A stretch of 7,838 nucleotides of DNA, taken from the NCBI GenBank assembly GCA_002731665.1, contig PCCJ01000112.1:1-7838 (forward strand), given 5' to 3'. The position numbers and the translations under genes were made by a program. The notes beneath the pieces were generated by a model that was not told the origin of the DNA, did no database searches, and worked only from the letters and a program-made list of their open reading frames with translations. Positions 6,086-7,838 of this stretch are shown piece by piece (the first letter of the stretch is position 1; every line of letters starts with the position of its first letter). The DNA is from Actinomycetota bacterium. Lineage in GTDB: Bacteria; Actinomycetota; Acidimicrobiia; Acidimicrobiales; Poriferisodaliceae.

Positions 6086-6115
6086 TTGTGAACTATTGGA
6101 GTTCAGATAAATAAT
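6086..6115 (+). promoter_or_regulatory. candidate promoter with dyad TGAACT-N5-AGTTCA before the DUF3303 gene
   Basis: TGAACT (6089-6094) and AGTTCA (6100-6105) are perfect inverted copies around ATTGG, 28 bases before the GTG start. They lie within a plausible promoter: TTGTGA (6086-6091, 4 of 6) and AATAAT (6110-6115, 5 of 6) with an 18-base spacer. A protein bound there would sit between the -35 and -10 boxes. The transcript would have a very short leader holding only the Shine-Dalgarno. The promoter call is moderate and the operator role is inferred. Confidence 0.4.
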
Positions 6116-6133
6116 TTAATCGGAGGCGGATAT

Positions 6134-6397
6134 GTGCAGTTCATGGTTGAGTGCACAATCACCCCTGAGGCTAGAAATGAAGTTCAAGCTTTATTTAAGG
6201 CAACCGGAGCAATGCCTCCTTCAGGTGTCGAACTGTTGGGTCGCTGGCATGACGCTGCCTCTCTAAAGGGCTACATGCTTTGCGAAACAGTTGACCCAAC
6301 GGGAATTGCAGTATGGCTCCAAGACTGGACTCATATGATGACTTTTGAAGCTAAGGCAGTCGTTAATGATGAGCAGATGGCAGGAGTCATAGGCTGA
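6134..6397 (+). CDS. DUF3303 family protein
   Basis: A complete 87-residue protein of the DUF3303 family, small cytosolic proteins of unknown role with a ferredoxin-like fold expected. Family marks are the opening strand QFMVECTI (2-9), PPSGVELLGRWHDAASLKGYMLCE split over residues 28-51, WLQDW (61-65) and MTFEAKAVVNDEQMA (69-83). The GTG at 6134 is preferred: GGAGG at 6122-6126 lies 7 bases before it, while the ATG at 6143 would be 16 bases away. An out-of-frame ATG overlaps at 6132. Its length is normal for the family. It is transcribed alone, with a likely promoter just upstream and a strong terminator just downstream. Like the DUF1330 protein it is a small stand-alone alpha/beta protein, but the two are not adjacent. 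Confidence 0.88.
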   Translation: MQFMVECTITPEARNEVQALFKATGAMPPSGVELLGRWHDAASLKGYMLCETVDPTGIAVWLQDWTHMMTFEAKAVVNDEQMAGVIG

Positions 6398-6412
6398 AAC
6401 AGACAGAGATCA

Positions 6413-6460
6413 AAGATTCTGAATGGCTGGCCCTCTAGGGGGTCAGCAATCTTCTTTTTT
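6413..6460 (+). terminator. intrinsic terminator of the DUF3303 gene
   Basis: An outer stem AAGATT (6413-6418) with AATCTT (6448-6453) encloses an inner stem GCTGGCCC (6426-6433) with GGGTCAGC (6440-6447), one G-T pair included. The loop is TCTAGG. A 7-base bulge lies on the 5' side only. A run of six T residues follows directly (6455-6460). It begins 16 bases after the DUF3303 stop codon. This is the best terminator in the window. Confidence 0.85.
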
Positions 6461-6825
6461 GTGCTCTTGGGAAGAGTTGCTTGGGTCCTAGGATTTCTGC
6501 CTCTGGTTTTTGGGTCGACAACCGTCTTTGTCCCTGGGCATCGGTCAGAGCTTAGATAGATCTTTCGAATTGTGAATTTTTCTTGTTCTTGAGGTTGATA
6601 GCTACGAGAGCGTGTCGGATGGCACAGTGCGGCTAATTTCAGCTGCCTTGCACGCAATCTAAGTGGGCGCTCGCACCAAGGATCAGATCGCTTGGAACCT
6701 AAGTGCAGAGTATTGGTAGCAGCAGATATCTAAACCTTATAAAGATCCTAGTTCGGGTATAACCGGGTAATAATAGTTCAAGGCATTCCCAATCCTCAGT
6801 AATGAGGTGTCTCAAGGAGTCAGTC
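6461..6825. other. gap before the FAD oxidoreductase gene
   Basis: No gene is supported here. A minus-strand frame (6331-6657) is open but lies partly under the DUF3303 gene and its terminator, and its product is low-complexity. The last 110 bases should hold the promoter of the oxidoreductase gene. Candidate -10 boxes are TATAAC and AATAAT between about 6755 and 6776, with no good -35 partner. Confidence 0.5.
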
Positions 6826-7838
6826 ATGAGCAACGTGGCCAATGAAGAAATGTTGATTGAGGCCGAGGATTTTGATGACTACGGTGGCTGGGTGCTGGAC
6901 TCGCAGTTCGATCACGAAATGGGGTCGCCCTACCTGCTTGCCCATGGATATGGGCGGCCGGTCGATGATGCCTCCACGACCGTTGAGCTTGACCAGTCGG
7001 GGACCTACGAGGTTTGGGTGCGTGCCAAAGACTGGGTTCCGGCGCACCACCCGGGACGCTTCGAATTATCGCTTGGTGCAGCTAGGCTTAAGGGTGAGTT
7101 CGGTGCGAATGGTCAGGACTGGTGCTGGGAACGTGCAGGGTCTATTGAGCTCGAAGCTGGCCCATTGAAGGTTATCCTTCATGATCTGACTGGCTTCGAT
7201 GCGCGCTGTGATGCGATCTATATCTCGCGTAACGGCGGACAGCCAATCGATGGAGCGGAGTCTGACGCACGTGCATGGCGCCGCCGCTTACGCGGTTTGC
7301 CTGACGAGCCGACTGCCGAAGGTCCGTTTGACGTCGTGTTTGTTGGAGGCGGGGTGACTGGATCGGTCGGTGCGCTGGCAGCGGCGCGTCTCGGGCTTCG
7401 TGTCGCTGTGGTTCAAAACCGTCCAGTGCTCGGCGGTAATGCCAGTATCGAGATCGGGATCGGACCTCGCGGTGAGAAGGGCTCTCTAGTTGCTGAGGCT
7501 ATCGCTCGAAAACCTGACGGCGATCTCCAAATTGGTCAGTTGCTGACGGCAGAACCTAACGCCACGATCTACTTACACCACCAAGTCTTTGATTTGGAGC
7601 TGAACGGTCGGGTCATCGAATCCATCGATGCTCGCGAGGCCCTCAGCGGGCGCGAGATTCGAATAGCGGCTTCGCAGTTTATTGACTGCACTGGTACTGC
7701 GATTCTTGCGGTTCTCGCCGGTATTCCCACAATGTTCGGAGTTGAGTCGGCCGATGAATTCGGTGAGAGCCTCGCTCCGCCTGAAAGACTGGAACAGCAC
7801 CACGGTCATACAGTGTTTTTCAGAACTCGTATGGCCGA
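6826..7838 (+). CDS. FAD-dependent oxidoreductase with N-terminal beta-sandwich domain (3' end outside window)
   Basis: The first 337 codons of a gene that runs off the right edge. Residues 9-137 look like the golvesin/carbohydrate-binding-type beta-sandwich found before FAD oxidoreductases: LIEAEDFDDYGGW (10-22), GSPYLLAHGYGRPV (33-46), TYEVWVRAKDWVP (60-72) and HDLTGFDARCDAIYI near 118-132. From about 167 comes a Rossmann FAD-binding domain of the FAD_oxidored type: FDVVFVGGGVTGS with GGGVTG at 174-179, then RPVLGGNAS at 199-207 and DCTG at 287-290. The substrate is unknown. In related proteins polysaccharide or amino-sugar metabolism is often suspected. AAGGAG (6814-6819) lies 6 bases before the ATG and fixes the start. 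No signal peptide is seen, so a cytosolic site is likely. Two lines counted are about 62% GC, higher than the rest of the window. Confidence 0.88.
   Translation, partial: MSNVANEEMLIEAEDFDDYGGWVLDSQFDHEMGSPYLLAHGYGRPVDDASTTVELDQSGTYEVWVRAKDWVPAHHPGRFELSLGAARLKGEFGANGQDWCWERAGSIELEAGPLKVILHDLTGFDARCDAIYISRNGGQPIDGAESDARAWRRRLRGLPDEPTAEGPFDVVFVGGGVTGSVGALAAARLGLRVAVVQNRPVLGGNASIEIGIGPRGEKGSLVAEAIARKPDGDLQIGQLLTAEPNATIYLHHQVFDLELNGRVIESIDAREALSGREIRIAASQFIDCTGTAILAVLAGIPTMFGVESADEFGESLAPPERLEQHHGHTVFFRTRMA

Larger units (their letters stand above)
5667..6133. other. sparse region between small membrane protein and DUF3303 gene
   Basis: This stretch is mostly empty and AT-rich, apart from a doubtful small ORF at 5818-5955. 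Right after the preceding stop codon is ATATG-TG-CATAT (5667-5678), a small dyad. Further on, CTCAA (5992-5996), TTGAG (6002-6006) and ACTCAA (6017-6022) can pair in two exclusive ways. The last 45 bases contain the likely promoter and operator of the DUF3303 gene. Confidence 0.5.

Noticed and set aside
6331..6657. Minus-strand 108-codon frame.
   Set aside because: It overlaps the DUF3303 gene and runs through its terminator. The composition is basic and low-complexity, as expected of a shadow frame.

Overview
The window is a bacterial chromosomal segment with low gene density: recognisable genes cover only about two thirds of it, and long gene-free gaps separate almost all of them. No rRNA, tRNA, CRISPR array, transposase or phage gene was found. 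The host cannot be named from this sequence. A luciferase-like oxidoreductase of the F420-dependent type, several GTG starts and apparently leaderless genes weakly suggest an actinobacterium, a Chloroflexi member or a similar environmental lineage.

Layout, left to right: a gene-free edge with short inverted repeats (1-222); a minus-strand luciferase-like (LLM class) flavin or F420 oxidoreductase (223-1125); a gap between divergent genes (1126-1460); a plus-strand lipoprotein with an HExxH zinc-protease signature and an Asp-rich linker (1461-2669); a gap rich in potential hairpins (2670-3138); a minus-strand DUF1330 protein (3139-3432); and, divergent from it, a plus-strand YbfB/YjiJ-type MFS transporter (3670-4917). 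After a 542-base empty stretch come a small two-helix membrane protein (5460-5666), a doubtful 45-residue membrane ORF (5818-5955) and a DUF3303 protein (6134-6397) with a clear terminator. Last is the 5' part of an FAD-dependent oxidoreductase with an N-terminal beta-sandwich-like domain (6826 to the edge). It is more GC-rich than its neighbours, about 62% against about 50% in the lines I counted.

These genes do not form one operon or an obvious shared pathway. The divergent DUF1330/MFS pair is the only arrangement that suggests joint control, and palindromes lie near both starts. Three genes (LLM oxidoreductase, lipoprotein, MFS) lack a Shine-Dalgarno and have a TANNNT hexamer 6-7 bases before the start. 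The other four well-supported or likely genes have good Shine-Dalgarno sites. I see no convincing new multi-gene system. The most unusual items are the lipoprotein protease, the hairpin-rich gap at 2841-2982 and the putative leaderless start pattern.
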